DNA of 64,000 nt from Acanthaster planci. Its lineage: Eukaryota > Echinodermata > Asteroidea > Valvatida > Acanthasteridae. Of the stretch, positions 26,501 through 41,500 are shown one piece after another. The stretch is taken from assembly GCF_001949145.1 (NCBI RefSeq), contig NW_019091407.1, forward strand, positions 10,429-74,428. Reading direction: 5' to 3'. Position 1 is the stretch's first letter. Every line of letters begins with the position of its first letter. A program made the translations under genes and the position numbers. A model generated the notes under the pieces. The model was not told the DNA's origin, did not search any database, and was given only the letters and a program-made list of their open reading frames with translations.

Positions 26501-29500
26501 CTTGCCGTGTAACGTACATGTATGGAACCTCATTTCTTGCAGGCTCTGGAGAATTACATGGCCGTTAAGTTCACCACTGTCAAGCGGTATGGCGGAGAGG
26601 GAGCTGAGAGTTTGATTGGCTTCTTCAACCAGCTGCTCAGACAAGCTGCACAGTGTGAGTTGCTCAGTGCACTGTGCAACGTTGACTATGGAATGGGTCT
26701 TGCATATTCCTTCATGGCCTCAATAGTGTTGTGACACACCTACTGGTATCATATTGAGAAAATTGAAAAGAGAAATTTTTTATATTCAGGTATAAAAGTT
26801 TCTCGACCTGCAACGTCATTAAAAACAATTGTTCAATTGTTGGAGTACTCCTTGCCCACAGTTGGAGAGCTGGTTTGGATCATTCTGATAAAACGCTGTG
26901 AAAACAACGAGAAGTCAAAGTTGCCTCATTTTGCAAAAGTGATGATGCTGGAATTGCCCTGCTGCGTCTGTTAATGTATAAATGTCATGAAATAATTTTC
27001 TTGACATCTGCATTCTGTACTCAGCCGACCTGGAGCAGATGATCCTGTGCATGCCCCACCGAGGCAGGCTCATTCTGCAGGTGGGTCTGTTGCAGGTACC
27101 GGCCACTCTCGTCTTCAGGAAGATGAGCGGTCTCCCCGAATACCCATCATCCTCCAAGAACTGCACCGGTGACATCCTTACCCATTTGTGTGAGTGACAG
27201 ACACCTTGCAAGTCACAGCCTCCCCCTATTTCATATCAATATCCAAATGCAGTAGAACGTCAAGACAAAGAGTACTGCTTATACAAGGTTCCTGTCACAA
27301 CAAGGTAGTTTGTAAAATCCCAAGGACCTCATATTAACGAGGTTTGACTGTACATGGCAAGAGGCATGTTGGGTGAAGGGTAAGCCAAACAGGGTAAGAC
27401 CTATATGTACATGACATGTGTATATTTTGATATCTTATGTTGCTTATTGCTACACACGTAGGCACCTTTTGCAGGAATACGTGTGTCATTGTGGGCTAGT
27501 GTCAAATTTTACCGCAAAATGTACATCTGTTTACTCTTTGTCAAAACTACACAACATGTCTGCTGTTTCCATTGGTATTGAGTTTCATGCACAGTACTTT
27601 GTCACCGATCGAGTAAAACCAACACTCTTAAGGACATCTTTTTCTGGCAAAGGATAGACCGGATGGTGGAAAGCGCTTCGAGTACCAAATGGACATGCGC
27701 TATGTGCATATGCACACAAGCATCAAGTTCCCATCCAGAGGACTATCACTGCTATGTAAAAGCACATCATCTCTTGTTTCTGGTCTGAGCAGATATCTAC
27801 ACTGCTTTAATAAGCTCTTTCCCTTTGTAGGGAAGATCATCTGTTATTCATTTGCCAAACTCGCTTTTTTTCCGGCATTCAATATTGGACCATCTGTGTT
27901 TTTTCGGAACTTTTTTTAACTTTATATATCCAGACCAGTCTGTTGACTTGGAGTACGATACTGGTAGGCTGCATTTCACCATGATACCCAACCCATCACA
28001 TCTGGAGGTAAGGTCATCTCAAGAGTTCAGCCATCCTCCGTCCCCTCCCCCATACAAACCACTTCTGTCAACAATGGACCTTACGATAGATATATAGGGT
28101 TTTCAGTTAGAATTGAGCATTTTATTTTCAAACCGTACCCTTCAGCCTTCACCTTGTGTAATTTTATCTACAGGTCACTCTCATATTGCCTACTATTCCA
28201 GTGGTTTGCCAAAGTTTGCTGACATATCACCTTTAGTTGGTGTTAGATTTTACCAAAAACAGTTCGTGTGTCCCATTTCTTTTTGAGACGGCATATTTTC
28301 GTACAACATGTAGCGGAAGTGTTAATTGCTTGTTCAAGTCTTCGTTTTTGTACTGATGGCTAGCAGCCAGCCATTTATAGGCAACAATACGACTGACACG
28401 TGAAAAGAGCACACCCTACATGTATAAGAAGCTATAAGGGTGTGTCCTCCTATTACCAGCAGTACTGTCTTGTAGCAATTACAGCTTTGTCTTCATCTGC
28501 CATTGGTAAATGACAGCACAGAACATTCTTTATTGAAAAATAGAGCCATGTAGAGGAAAAGTTCACTAAAATACTCAATATGTTCATTTCTAAGGACACT
28601 AAGACCAAGGTAATGCATGTCTGTGCTGACGCGAAATTTCTGGCATGGTATCAATCAAATGATGATATCCGCAGATTAGAGCAGTCACTTCTCACTCCTG
28701 CCGGTTGGTCAGGTTTACAACTCTTACTGTTGGATTCATTCCGTCAGGCAAACCTGCCCGTCTGCATGGGGAAGGTTCGCTCGCGCCAGCAGTCGCTGCG
28801 TGAGGGGGACTACAGCCTAGAGGAAGGGTCGTCAGTGGGTGACAAAGTCCTGTGCGTGCATGTCCACGGAGATGCTGCTTACGCTGCCCAGGTAACGTGC
28901 CCCGATGCAGGAGGAAACCTGTCCCGCCCATGTCATTTGCTTTAGCAGTCATTAGCCAAAATACAATGACAGAATGACCCTGTAAGATCTTATGATGCAT
29001 CCGAATTTACTAAGCAGTAGAAGGTAATGAGCACATGCCCGTGGGATCAGGATGTACAGTGCATTAGCTGCAAGTTGGCAGGTGTAGTTATTACCGGTCA
29101 AAGCCAAAGTCAAGTGTACATGTCAGTGTAAGTTGTCACAAGACCAGTCGTAAGTGTTTGGATGAACAGTGAGAAAGGAATGCTTTTGTCACAACTCGTT
29201 TGAAGATTTTGTGACCGGATTTACTTGTGGAGGACTGTCAGGGACTTGTGATGATAGGTTCAAATGGAACACTGCAAATGTGGAAGAAGCCTGGCGACCC
29301 GAGCATCTGCATCGTTGCCTTTGTCGCTTACAAAGCAGTGTCTACTCATTGTAATATTTAGGCAAATGGCTGGTACATTTTGTTTCTTTTTGTATATGAG
29401 AAATGGCAGAATATCCAGTGGCTTATTTACCATTGCAGTTTGCCTGTCACACGAGGCCAAGCCTTCATTTTAATGGGTTCATGACTAACAAATGAATTGC

Positions 29501-32500
29501 CGTGTATGGCATTGCAGTAGATCAAGTCTGAAATTGGTTCTGTAAATTTAATTGAGCTGATCAAACATGTTGTATCTTAAGAACACAGTTCCTACACTAC
29601 AGGAATTACTTTGCAATTCAAATCAGGGGTATACTCAAAATCACCCAATGGTAGCATATGATCCCCTTTGACCTGCCATGAGGAATTGTGCCATTGGACT
29701 TTAAAATGTACAGTGTACATGCACAAGCCATTTGCCTCTTGTGTCATATTGACAGTGACGCTTTCCATTTTGTCATTTTGGGAATGTGCAGGGTATGGCC
29801 AGCGAAATCCAAGCTCTTGCAGAACTCCCCCATTACAACGTTGGAGGTGCCATCCACCTGGTGGTCAATAACCAGTTGGGCTTTACCACTCCGGCTAACC
29901 GGGGGCGTTCCTGCATCCACTGCACTGACATTGCCAAGCTGAATGGGAACTTAGTCCTCCATGTAAATGGAGACTACCCCGAGGTAAGACCACCTTCCGC
30001 AAGGAGCCATTTGCGGGTAAAAATTAAATTATGTTCAGGACCTCTCGCCTTCCAATTGGAACTCCCACAGTCACACCGGAATTCACCAGACTAAGACAGT
30101 TTTTGTTACTGGGGAGCCGTGTCTTTCACTGCATTTCACCTCTGGAACCTGTTTTGCTGCAATGAGGGCATTGCCATGTGCCGCCAAGACGTTGGGATGG
30201 AGAGGCCTTTATGGAAGTGCATTATGGGAAAATGGTTGAAAGAACTTCTTTGCGCTGGCTGCGATAAGCACTAGGAGCTTGAATTGTGCGGCTATTGTTT
30301 GACTGGGCTGAAGATTTGAAGTGTGCTGAGAGTAATGGCATTACTTGATACAATCTGGTGGTGGTTGTAAGGCATGGAAATGCCCCAATCAATCACACAT
30401 TTCCTCGGAATGTCCACTGACATTTGCTCAAATCCAAATCTTGGCAAGTCGGCCATTGTTTTATCAAAATGGCCGCTCCTTGACAACTTTCTTGTGGTGC
30501 ATTGTATGTGTGAATTGCCCATGTTGCCTGCATTCATCGGCATGTCTGCGCCTTTTTTTTTAATCACACTGGCACGTTTTATGTACTTGATTTTCCTTTT
30601 ACTCAGGAAGTAGTCAAGGCCGGTCAGTTTGCCCTGGAATACCAGCAGAAGTTTCGGCGCGACGTCTTTGTCGACCTGCAGTGTTTTCGTCGTCTAGGCC
30701 ACAATGAGGTGGATGATCCATCCTTCACCCAGCCTACCATGTACAGCATCATCCGTAGCAGAACCAGTGTACCTGACCTGTACCTGAAGGAGGTCACTGT
30801 AAGCAAAGACATTTGATTTATGGTGACTTAAAAACTATATTTGTAAATACCATTAGACAGTTTAAACTAACCCATTGGTCCATGTTGTGGGTCTTAAATG
30901 ATTTGATTGAAGCACCTTTTCACTGAAGGCACATACCATAACAAGGCTATATCATGTACATGTGGATGGATGTTTGAAAAAAAGTTGAATTGTGGAACAA
31001 AATCATTGGAAATTTATTGTCGGTTTCACTCTATGCCATTAGCCAGGTTATCTCTGGCTTATTGAAAAATGTAGCCCCCAGATTACCTGGGTAATTCGGA
31101 GTGTTCACTCTGCTCTTCTTGGGGTTAGAAATTTTCCAGGTTATCTGCCTCAAAACGTCACTTACCTGGGTAATTTTTTAAGCCCACTTGCGAGGTGGGT
31201 AAACCCACCATTCTGGGAGGCATCGAGAAAATTTTCCAGGTTACCTTTGGCAGTGTGAATGCTTGCCAGGTTTCTTCAACCCTGCTTTTTTTTGTCAAAT
31301 AGACAGGACAGGGCACATGCAGCCAGCACTGCCTTACATGGCTGGGTGCGTGCTGCCAATGTCCACCATGGCTGGTATCTTCCCATAATAACATTATTTT
31401 TACATGTCATACCAGTATGGAGGACACCCGTCTATTTGTCCAGTAACTCATCTTTCAGAGTTTGTTTTATGTATACTATTTGCAAGGCACCAGTGTTGAC
31501 TTCATGCTGCATGAGTGAACATTAATGTAAGTGACGCATGGTCGAAGGTTTTTGTTTGTACATTGTGTGTGTACACATATGTTTTCTTCGCCAACTTTGA
31601 AGAAAATTCGAAAGAAGTACATATACAATCAATGCTAGGGTTTCCAACCCCATGACAGGTGCCAGTTTGCTATGATGCTGTAGTGAGTGCTATGGATTGT
31701 GGAATGTTGATGGTCGAGCATGCACGAGGGTACTCGATTCTGCAGGTTGCCGCTCTTGCAGTGTGAACTTTGTTCTAGCCAGGCGTTCAAAAGCATATCG
31801 GGCCAATACGCTGAGCAAAAACCCTGACACCCTGAAAATCGCCCGATACGCAATCGATTCGTTTCTATTTTCCAGGGGAATGCTGATATTACGTTTAAGA
31901 AACATTGCAATTAAAGATCTGAAAAAAAAAAAAATCTTCAAAAACCCCGACAAAAAGTTACCAGAATATTGGCAAAATGCACTGAAATCGAACGAAACTT
32001 CCACAACGCGACATAGTAAACACGTCGTACACATGCACAAGTTTTCACAGCTCTGTGGAGACATCACCTATGCACGGCATGCACAATTCTGATTTCCGCC
32101 ACGCGCCGCTGACCAATTTACAGCAGGAGTAGACGGTTAGGAGCCAGACTACAACACATGCCACGATGGCATGGCTGGCAGTACGGTAGATACCCAAACC
32201 CTTCAAATTGTATCGCCTCGAAAACTGTCAAAAGCAAGCTACAACTTATAACTTGTCACAAAACTTGGTCTTCGTCTCTCTGTAGTTTCCTCTAATGCAT
32301 AAATTTATATCTGTGGTTATTTTGATATGCTTGGTCGTGGTTCATGAGGACAATTATTTGTAAGACTGTGGCACACACACGGTGTTGGTGGCCAGTGCAT
32401 GCATAGTACTGTACCACATGGCAGCCCATCCATACACAGTCATGTTGTGTTTTCGTGTCCATACTGGGTATCTTCTGTAATGTGGAACAGCTCTAGCATT

Positions 32501-35500
32501 TTTCTCATATTTTCGGTATCGTTCATCATTCTCATTTATGTTTTGGCTGTGTATCTTCATTATTTTAAGACCAAACTTTTTACAATTTTCGGCACAAACA
32601 TCTAACCTTGCAATATCGATGATGAGAATAAGTTTGGACTGATGGTAAATTATATTCTTTTGGACAGAAGTTTTAGAGCTCGGCAAGAGAGTACAAACGA
32701 TGGTAGGGGCCTAGGTGAATGAAGTTAATTTTTAAGTAGGCATGACTGTTTTTGTATATGTAGAATAATGTTGAGTCCAAGCCCCAAGAAGCTATTCAGA
32801 TTGAAGTTTTTCAAAGTGAAATGAAAACCAAGGTTCACTGTGTAGGCCTGTCAAGCTTGTTTTGTATGTAACCCTGGCCCTATTAAGGTCCAGGTTACTT
32901 ACATGTGACATGTATGTGTCATTGTGTATATATCCCTGTGTATGTTAGACTCCCTAGTTCTTCCTTTAAGATCATTTCCTTTTCTTTAGGTTTTTAGATA
33001 CTTTTGTGTCTGCTTATATATAAAAAAATACATCTTAAAAATACATCTTGATTTGTGTCTGCTGTCAGTAGCCTTTAATGCCTGTGTGATTTATGGCTCT
33101 TTCCCTTGTCAACTGGGTGGGTTGACTGACCCCTCACTCATTGTCCTCTTTGGGGTCACCTACGGGTAAGAGCCAGCTACCCTAAACTTTCTAAGAGTGC
33201 CATGTCGGCACAAAAATACATTTTAGCCAGGGACCACATTGTATATCGGCTGGTCCTCCTCCTGCCATATCACCACTTTATGAACTAGCCAGCCTACGGC
33301 AAGCACTGCCGACCTTTCCACTCCACTATTTGAGACATCTCTTTGCTCCTGGCATACAATTAGAGAAATCTGACTGGAGCCTCCTATTGAGGATCCTAAT
33401 TTGTTCTGTTCAATTTGATTGGAGTGTCTGTTTCATCTCTCCACGCCTGAGTGCCCTTGATGTGAATGTTGGCTCTCTGTTATGGGTGAGCCCGAAGTTT
33501 GTTCCTTTGATTTCATTTTGTTTTGTAGTCTAATGAAAAGTTATCTGTTTGCCATTGGATTTTGACGTTATTGGAATTGACAAAAAGGAGATGAGCTGTC
33601 ATGAACCTGCAATTAGCAATTTATTGTTTCATGAGCAGGAGTTCTAAAAGATTGATAGTGCATGGCAGCAGCGAGCAGTCAATTCCTCAGGCATGTTAAA
33701 TTTTTTCAGCCGAGGCTTCTACGGTTTGTCTCTCTGAATATTTTCCAGGATTTGAGGAAGTATTAAGATGCATATTGCTTGAAAATTAATATACGTTTAT
33801 GTTTCTTTGCCTGTTGAATTCCCAATGCCGACTTTCCAAGAGGAAACTGAATTTGAATGCGTTTGATGGCTACCAGTGCTCTAGGATTATGTGATCATAC
33901 AGAATAGATTTTATGCTAGTTATCCTTTACATCAGTTTATGATTACTGGATTTGGCGAGTTGTCATTTTTAGATCAATTTGAGAATTTTGAATTTCTTTT
34001 GAGGATGAGGCCTTAACCAAAAAGTTGATGAGTGGCTTTTATATTTTACTCCTGGTGTTCATGGGCTGAAAGTTTACAGGATGATGTTATTATTAGCATT
34101 GTGTTGTGGTGGGAACTTAATTACGATATGCTTGTGTGTGTTATTGTAGTTTTCTGTAAGATTTTATGTGTCAGTCAAGAAACAAGACAAGTTCAAATTG
34201 CTGGTGAAATAATGTATCAAGCAGAGTTAATGCCCAGAGACCAAACCAATCACCTGTATAATTAGAGTTGGCCTTGTGCACTGGTCACTTGGTCTGTGGC
34301 TGCTTTGATCTGGTTTTAGTAATCCCATGAGGATTCCACAAGGGACTGTTTTATTTCACCACGGCTAGATTTTCTATTTGCCCTTCTGTATTAATGGGAG
34401 TAAATATACCTGCTGGTCAACAACGTCCACTGTATTCCCATTATATCAATCATGATTATGGAATGGACCTGCTCTCTGTTATTCACCACAATTTGCCACT
34501 TTGGCTGTATGCCCTGGGACTGCCAGCTACTGGCACCAGAGGCATGCAACGCTGGGCACCCAAGACACCCTGATTTGAGCCTTGAGGACAGCCCAAGGTC
34601 CTGTGTCCTGTGGAGTGCGTACATGCAGCCTGAACTTGTTACTGCGGCTAGGCACCGGATGGACACTTAACTGTTGAGGTTGAATGAGAGCCATACTCCC
34701 AGTCCTAGACTGTTTATTGTATTTTTGTTTTCTGAGCTCAGTTTATTTTTCCAAGTTTTGATTTTTTTATGTATATACATATTTCTTTTCCATCAATTAC
34801 TAAAGTGATTTTTCCCATTTCATGACAAATAAGCAAAGCATAGTCTTGAGTGTATAGCCTATATCCTGTGCTCCAAGGGAGTCATTTCAAGTATTTGATT
34901 CCTGCAATTTGGAGAGAACCTGGGGTTACATATAGTTATTTTTCATTGATTCACATAAAACCAATTTCGTAACATGGAACTTCTCAAACAAGATCAAGCA
35001 AATCTGCGCATGTAAAATACAATTGTGCAGTAATGAAACATGGATCAGATATCCAATAGTTTATTGTACATTTACCCCTTTGCTTAGCACAAGCACTACA
35101 AAACACAAAGCAAAGCCCTCCCCTCCCAAAAAGGAGAGAAAAATGGTAGAAGTCTCTCTCAAAATGATAATTGCTTTTTACAGTGACTGAATCGGGGTAA
35201 TGGGAACTTAAAACAAAGCTGTTATATTTAACGTAATAAAGGTTAAACACTGCCCTCAGGTGTCAAATAATATCAGCCCCTCCCCCCCCATCAGGCAAAT
35301 CAGGCAGATGCCCCTATCCTTTAATTTCATCTTGGCTAGAACGCTGAGTGTGAACATGGCCCAGTTTTGTTGTGTGAAACCGATTCTCCGGTTTAGTCTT
35401 TACCCGGGTGTGAACAACTACCCAGGTAATTAATTACCAGGGTAAGTCCACATCAGTGTGAAAAGAGCTTATCATTCTTAACTTATTTTGACTCTCTGAC

Positions 35501-38500
35501 TAATGAAAGGGAATAAAATATGTGCTTGACCAGTCTTAAAGCTTCACTGAGATCAGCTCAGGAGAATTTATCCTGATAGTATCCTTCATTACTGGCTCAT
35601 CACGTTCGGTGCCCTCTCATGCAGTACACACCAATCTTGTTTAGGCCTACTCACAAGTGACACATACTATAATATGGTTATAGTGATGTTGATAAGCATC
35701 AGGGGCTTCAGGAGGCAAACTGGGGATAATCCAGAATGAAGTTGCCGTATTGTGTTCCTCATTTGTAGAGTTGGAGATGATGTGCAGCCCTGCAATCACT
35801 TCATTTTCCATGGTTGCTTGAAGTGATGACACTGAAACAACCGAGGAAAAAGATTGCTTTTCGAATTATTTTCTAATTGTTCACACTCACAAGGTTCTTT
35901 GATTCAAAGGTTCACTCATGAAAAGTTCTTCACTTCAATTATTACTTAATTAGATGTGTGGTACGTGTACATCTGCATGTAGGTTGACCCTGTCAGTCAA
36001 TCTTATACTAAAACATCAGCGGGATCTTTATAGAGCCGTTTCTGTTGAAACTGAAAGCTGCATAATAGTCAATGTGGTTATTTGTCTGCAGAAGTCTTTG
36101 AAATCTGCTGTATCCACCCAATACGGCTGTTTCACAATAGTGCGCCACCAAGGGTTTGCAAGCGTTGGCCAATCACAATGCGCGAAATTCGTCGACCCAG
36201 TGCGTGTTTGGAAAGGGCCGATAAATTTCCAGCGTTACGATTGGCCAACGTGTTGTAAACTCTTGATGGCGCTCTATTGTGACTCACCCGTATTTGAGAC
36301 TCCAGCTTTGAAAAACTTCACTACCTTGATTCTCGTGTAGTGTGATCGTATTTCTTCCGTGCCTACAAAATATTTTTTGACAGGACGGTTCAGGGTCTAG
36401 CCACTAGAAGGGAAGATATTAGATTTATAATTTAGCTGGTTTGTCTGACTGCAGCTGTGGGGTGTGTTGACAGAGAAATGATTGGAATTTTGGAGAGACC
36501 ATGCCATGACTGTCATCTCCTAATTACACGTACACATGTAGGCCTACATGTACCAATACAGTGAGGAAAAGAGGCAGTCAAGCAGCTTTAATCATCTCCA
36601 GGGGTAGTTGACAATGAATGATGACTGGCTTGCTGACATGTCAAGCGAACCCCCCCCCACATGTATTTGAGAGGAGCCCTGCTAAAGATCTTCAGTTTTA
36701 AACCCATCCATCAAAGCATTTGGCGTTTTATTGTTCTGCATACGGTACATGTATGCATGGAGAAATAAAACACATTGTATGTATCATTTTGCTATTTTGT
36801 TGAAGACAATTTGAAAAGTTTGTGGTGTGCCACGTTCAAAACTTTGCATTGACTCCACAATTTTCAAGGCATAGTATAGACATGATTTCAAGACTTCCAC
36901 ACGAGTATTTTATTGGTTGTAAATGGATAGTCCTTTGGTAAAATTGTCAAGAAAACAGAACGCTAATCCTGTTTCCAAAAATACATGTACAATGTACATG
37001 TCCATTAACAGGAGCACATTTGTTTGTACATTTAGTCGGTGTACATGTGGCTGCTGTAGGCGTCCATGAATGGGTAAACTAAAAATAGTAATGATAAATC
37101 AGAATTTGTATTGGGCTGTCTACATGTACCATGGTTGTAGTCCGAACCATCCCAAGACCAGACACGAGACCAGTCACAAGTAACAGGATGAAAATTGACA
37201 AAGGAATGCTTCTGTTGCAGTTCAGTTGAATAGCTAGTGACTTGAATTCAGACTGAAGGTCTTGTGTTGGTTTTGTGTGGTCTTTTGAAGGTCCTACATG
37301 TAAGTGGTCTCGACAACCGTACAACACTGACATGTACATGTACACAACAGTGATCGAATGCATCTTACAAGACATACTACTAAAATGACTTAACCCTAAC
37401 CCCCCTGGTACATGTATATATCACCTAGGGTACAGGACTCAATACTACAGTACATGTACAAAATACTACATACCGATCATAGTCTGAGCCTGAAGGACTA
37501 AGTGCTACAGATTACTATCTGTACTTCTTGCTAGGGCACTTCCAATGTTACTTGTACAGACATGACAGAGATCGTGAATGTATTCATAGTGCCGTTGCAC
37601 TAACACATTGTCTTATTTATTTGATAGCTTCAGAGACCAAAAAGTCAACGTACTCATAAGCCACAGCACTGTATTGTACATTTTACTACTAAGTAGTATT
37701 TTGTAGTGTTTGGTTAGATAAGGGTTTGCTGAAACCACTTACAAGGTACCGGTAAAACTGCTTGAAAAGATGTCAATACAATAGCAAAGACTGAACCGAA
37801 CATTGAAACGTAATGAAAACTGGGTTAAAAGCATGTCCCAACTAAAAGCTTAAGAATGTAACTAAACAATGCTACTGAGGCTCTGATAATCTACGTGTAC
37901 ACTTGATGTGTTACGCACAATTTGTAGCTATGAAAATGAGCAGTAAAATTAGTTACATTGTAAAAGGCAGTTTGAAAATATAGGTCTTTACTTTACACTT
38001 GAAAATGTCAATGGACCTCAATTGTTGAATATTAGTAGGCAACCGTTATTCCATAATTCAGGGGCTGCATATGGAAAAGATTTAAAACCCAGTGTTTTTA
38101 ACAGACTACGCTTAGGATTTTCCAAACACTGGAATGTAAACAGTAAGTGGATGTCTTTTTTACACCAACACAGTCACTGATGTACTTTGAGGATAGACCA
38201 TGCAGAGCTTTAAAGTTAACAGAAGTATTTTAAAATCTATACTGAAAGCTGTAAAGGTGTCAAATACATATTGAAAGGAAACTGAAATATTCTTTATGTG
38301 AAAAATGTCACCCTCTCATTATCACACCTGATTCAGAATAGTACAGTAAACTGAAAGGAAACTGAAAAGAAAGGGAATATGGATCCATTTATTGAGAAAG
38401 AATTTTCCTCATACGAAAAATGTCACCCTCTCATTATCACACCTGATTCACAGTAGTACAGTAAACTGCCTGCTGTGCAGGGCATTGCTATTAGGAGTCA

Positions 38501-41500
38501 GCAGTTTCCTGCATAGATACCAGTACCGGTAGTGTGTTTACAGTATTGATCATGCTCCTTGATCAATATCATTTTTCAAAGTGAAATTTAAGTGTGGAAT
38601 TTGAGAGCAAAGTACAAATAAGATGGTACTGCTCATGCCACCCGAGTAGCTGCCATCTTGTTTTCATGTGACCCACTGAGAAAAGATAAATACATGTACT
38701 ACTAGCTGCAGGAAATTGCAAACCGCAACATGGTAAGAAAAAAATGCATGTTGGGATAAAAGATACCTACTCACTGCATATATATTACTTTGTTTCGGAA
38801 GGGAATGTCTCAAAAGTCAGGAACATTTGAGTTCTGTTGGACTGTGTCCCACTGGAATCCGCGCATGTCAGCGGGAATGGTCAGCATTCCTGCGGGAATG
38901 GTCAGCATTCCTGTGGGAATGCGATGCTCCCAGTGAAATGGCTGTCTGTTCCGGAATGAGCATGCAGCGTTCCAAATAGAACTTGCTGACTTTCCTGAGT
39001 GAGATGTTTCCTAAGATACATGTAAATGAAATTCGAGTCTCGTCAGGTGATCATCTCTAGTTTGCTTCCAGTGAACAGCATCTTTCAATGCATCACATTA
39101 CTGAACAAGACACCACACCCCTGCTGTGTCCAAAAGTCCAGTTTGCTTTCACATGTACATGAACATGAATGTTTATTTCTCAAACGTGTTTGCATGTCAA
39201 TTTCAAGTTGCTGGTTATTTTCCAGTCCTATGTACTTGAATGTGGAACTCTGTTTGCAGTGGGTGTGGTTTAATCTAAGTAACATCACACTCTTCAGCTG
39301 AATAGGAATAAACTGATGTGTTGCCTTAACCCTAACAGTCCTCAATCCTTCACCTGTTGGAGGACTGATGACTGTTAGAATTAATGGATATTGTGTATAA
39401 TTACGACATGCCACCATGCCCGTTAGGACTCCATCTGCAGGTACGGAAGTTCATATCCCCAACAGACTAATTCGAAACGTAAAAATACGGTAGAAACCAT
39501 TCATTGCTGCGGTGGCACCATACCTTGGAACGAGGGTTACCGGTACAAATGCATAACATGTCTCTTCAACCAAATATTAGGGTTTCATGATTTCCCTCAT
39601 GCATGTACATGTACATGTCAAATTTGAGCACTTACAAAAGGACCTGAGAGCCAAAGCATTTCAACATGTTGCAGGATATTTATACTTCCCCCGAAGCTAA
39701 TGTAAGAATCATTGCATCAGACATTGGCGCCAGTCAGACACGGTAGTAATCGGTGCAGCTCTTGGCGAAGATCCTTGTTCCGCAAGTAGTAGATGACAAC
39801 ATTCAGCCAGCTATTTGACAAAAACAGGGCTTGAGCCAACATGATGATCATGTACTTGTCATAGATTCCCCACTGAGTTTTTGGAGATATCCCATTTATA
39901 ATCACTGCAGGTGCCCAGGTGATGGTCAGAGTCCCTGTTATGATGATAATGGTGGTGGTTGATTTGGTGCTCACTCTCTGCCCACCTTGGCCATTGCCTG
40001 CACGGTTTTCAGCAGCAATGCGTCGGGCTTGATTGCGAGCTGCAAGGCTGATGCGTGCATACAGGATAAATATGGTTGCCAGTGAGATAACAAATAATGC
40101 AGCAACAAGATACACTCTCCAGTCATCCTTCAAGGCCATACACAGTTGGATGGGACCATCCTGCGAAACGGTAGCACTGTCATTAGTCCCATACATGAGA
40201 ATAAAGATGATGAATGTTACAGTCCATGTGCTGCATACCATGACCTTTGATCTGAAGACAGTCATCAACGAAGGGTACCGTAGTGGATGGGAAATAGAAA
40301 TGTAACGATCTATAGTCAGAAGAAGAAGTGACCACATACTGAGGCTATTGAATATGAATGCAACAATATTCTGTATTGCACAGAGAAAATTGCCCAACAA
40401 CCAACGCACTGCAAACAGTTCCACGAGTCTAGGGATCCAGCATAGGCCACTGCCAAGGTCAGACAGGGTGAGTGAAGCCAGGAAGATTTTGGTGGTCGGC
40501 TGGATGCTGTTGACACGCCGTAAGGTGAAAAGCATCAGTGTATTGAGGAGCAAAATCATCAGGATCGTCAGTGTGGTCAAAACTGATGTGAACATCTGAA
40601 TTGGTGTCAGTGCCAGTTGATACTTGAGACTCTCATCAGTACATGTAGCATTGGAGGTGACATGTAATCCAGCAGCTTCTGTAGTTTCCATGGTTTCTAG
40701 AGAAGACAGAGCAGTAGATTTTGAAGGATTGTAAATACTTCCAAAGTGTTTATTCACTGCTACTAGAAAACTACGGGCTTTGTCATCTGCTTCAGTTGCT
40801 TGCTCATAAAGTTGTGTTTTTTTATTATTTAGTCTAAAGACTAGCAGTACCTCCTCCTTATGATTAGTTTCAGCTCAAAGCTTGTCTAATGATGAAGATG
40901 TCTTGTTCATCGTGGGTGCAAAGTCTTGTGATGGCAGTAAGAGCTTGAAATCGGCTAAGAAGCAATGTAATCTGACTGTTGAATACATCAAAAATGCAGT
41001 TACCAGTCTTGCAGTGGCAGGAGAGATCCATAGATGAAATTTGCTGGCTCCACCATACTACCAGAGACTCTGGCCCTGCAGGCTCCGTGGTCTTGGGTTC
41101 CCTCAAAGAATGATCCTAACTACTACCAGTCATTGTACCTTTCCTATTGACAGCGTCATTGGTCGAGAACAGATGATGCACAGGTAGGCATAGGTACACT
41201 TAGCTGAGCTTGTTTGCCGACTGTCAGGTGTGGGATGTGATTTATGAGAAATTGGTTGGAATTTTCAACGTAAACACACTTTGATTGTCATTTCATAATT
41301 GCGTGGACAGTTTTAGGCTAAGTGGTCAGTAAAGCAACTTCATTTACGTGGGTGTTTGAAAGTGGATGACTGGATTGCCCTGTGGCAGGCCATCTCCCTT
41401 TGCTTCCTGATATTAGAGATTTTAATGGCCAAAAGTTTATGGAAGAGCAACAGTAAGCCTTCAATCTTGACTGAAGTTGAATACGTTTTCAAACCCAATG

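Noticed and set aside
31697-32092. 131-residue plus-strand open frame in DHTKD1 intron 11
   Set aside because: Basic composition without recognisable motif, a poly-A run in the middle, and an equally long frame on the opposite strand; no splice or family support.
40870-41106. 78-residue minus-strand open frame upstream of the GPCR
   Set aside because: Could be a 5' exon or repeat relic, but I recognise no family and see no splice arrangement that links it to the receptor.
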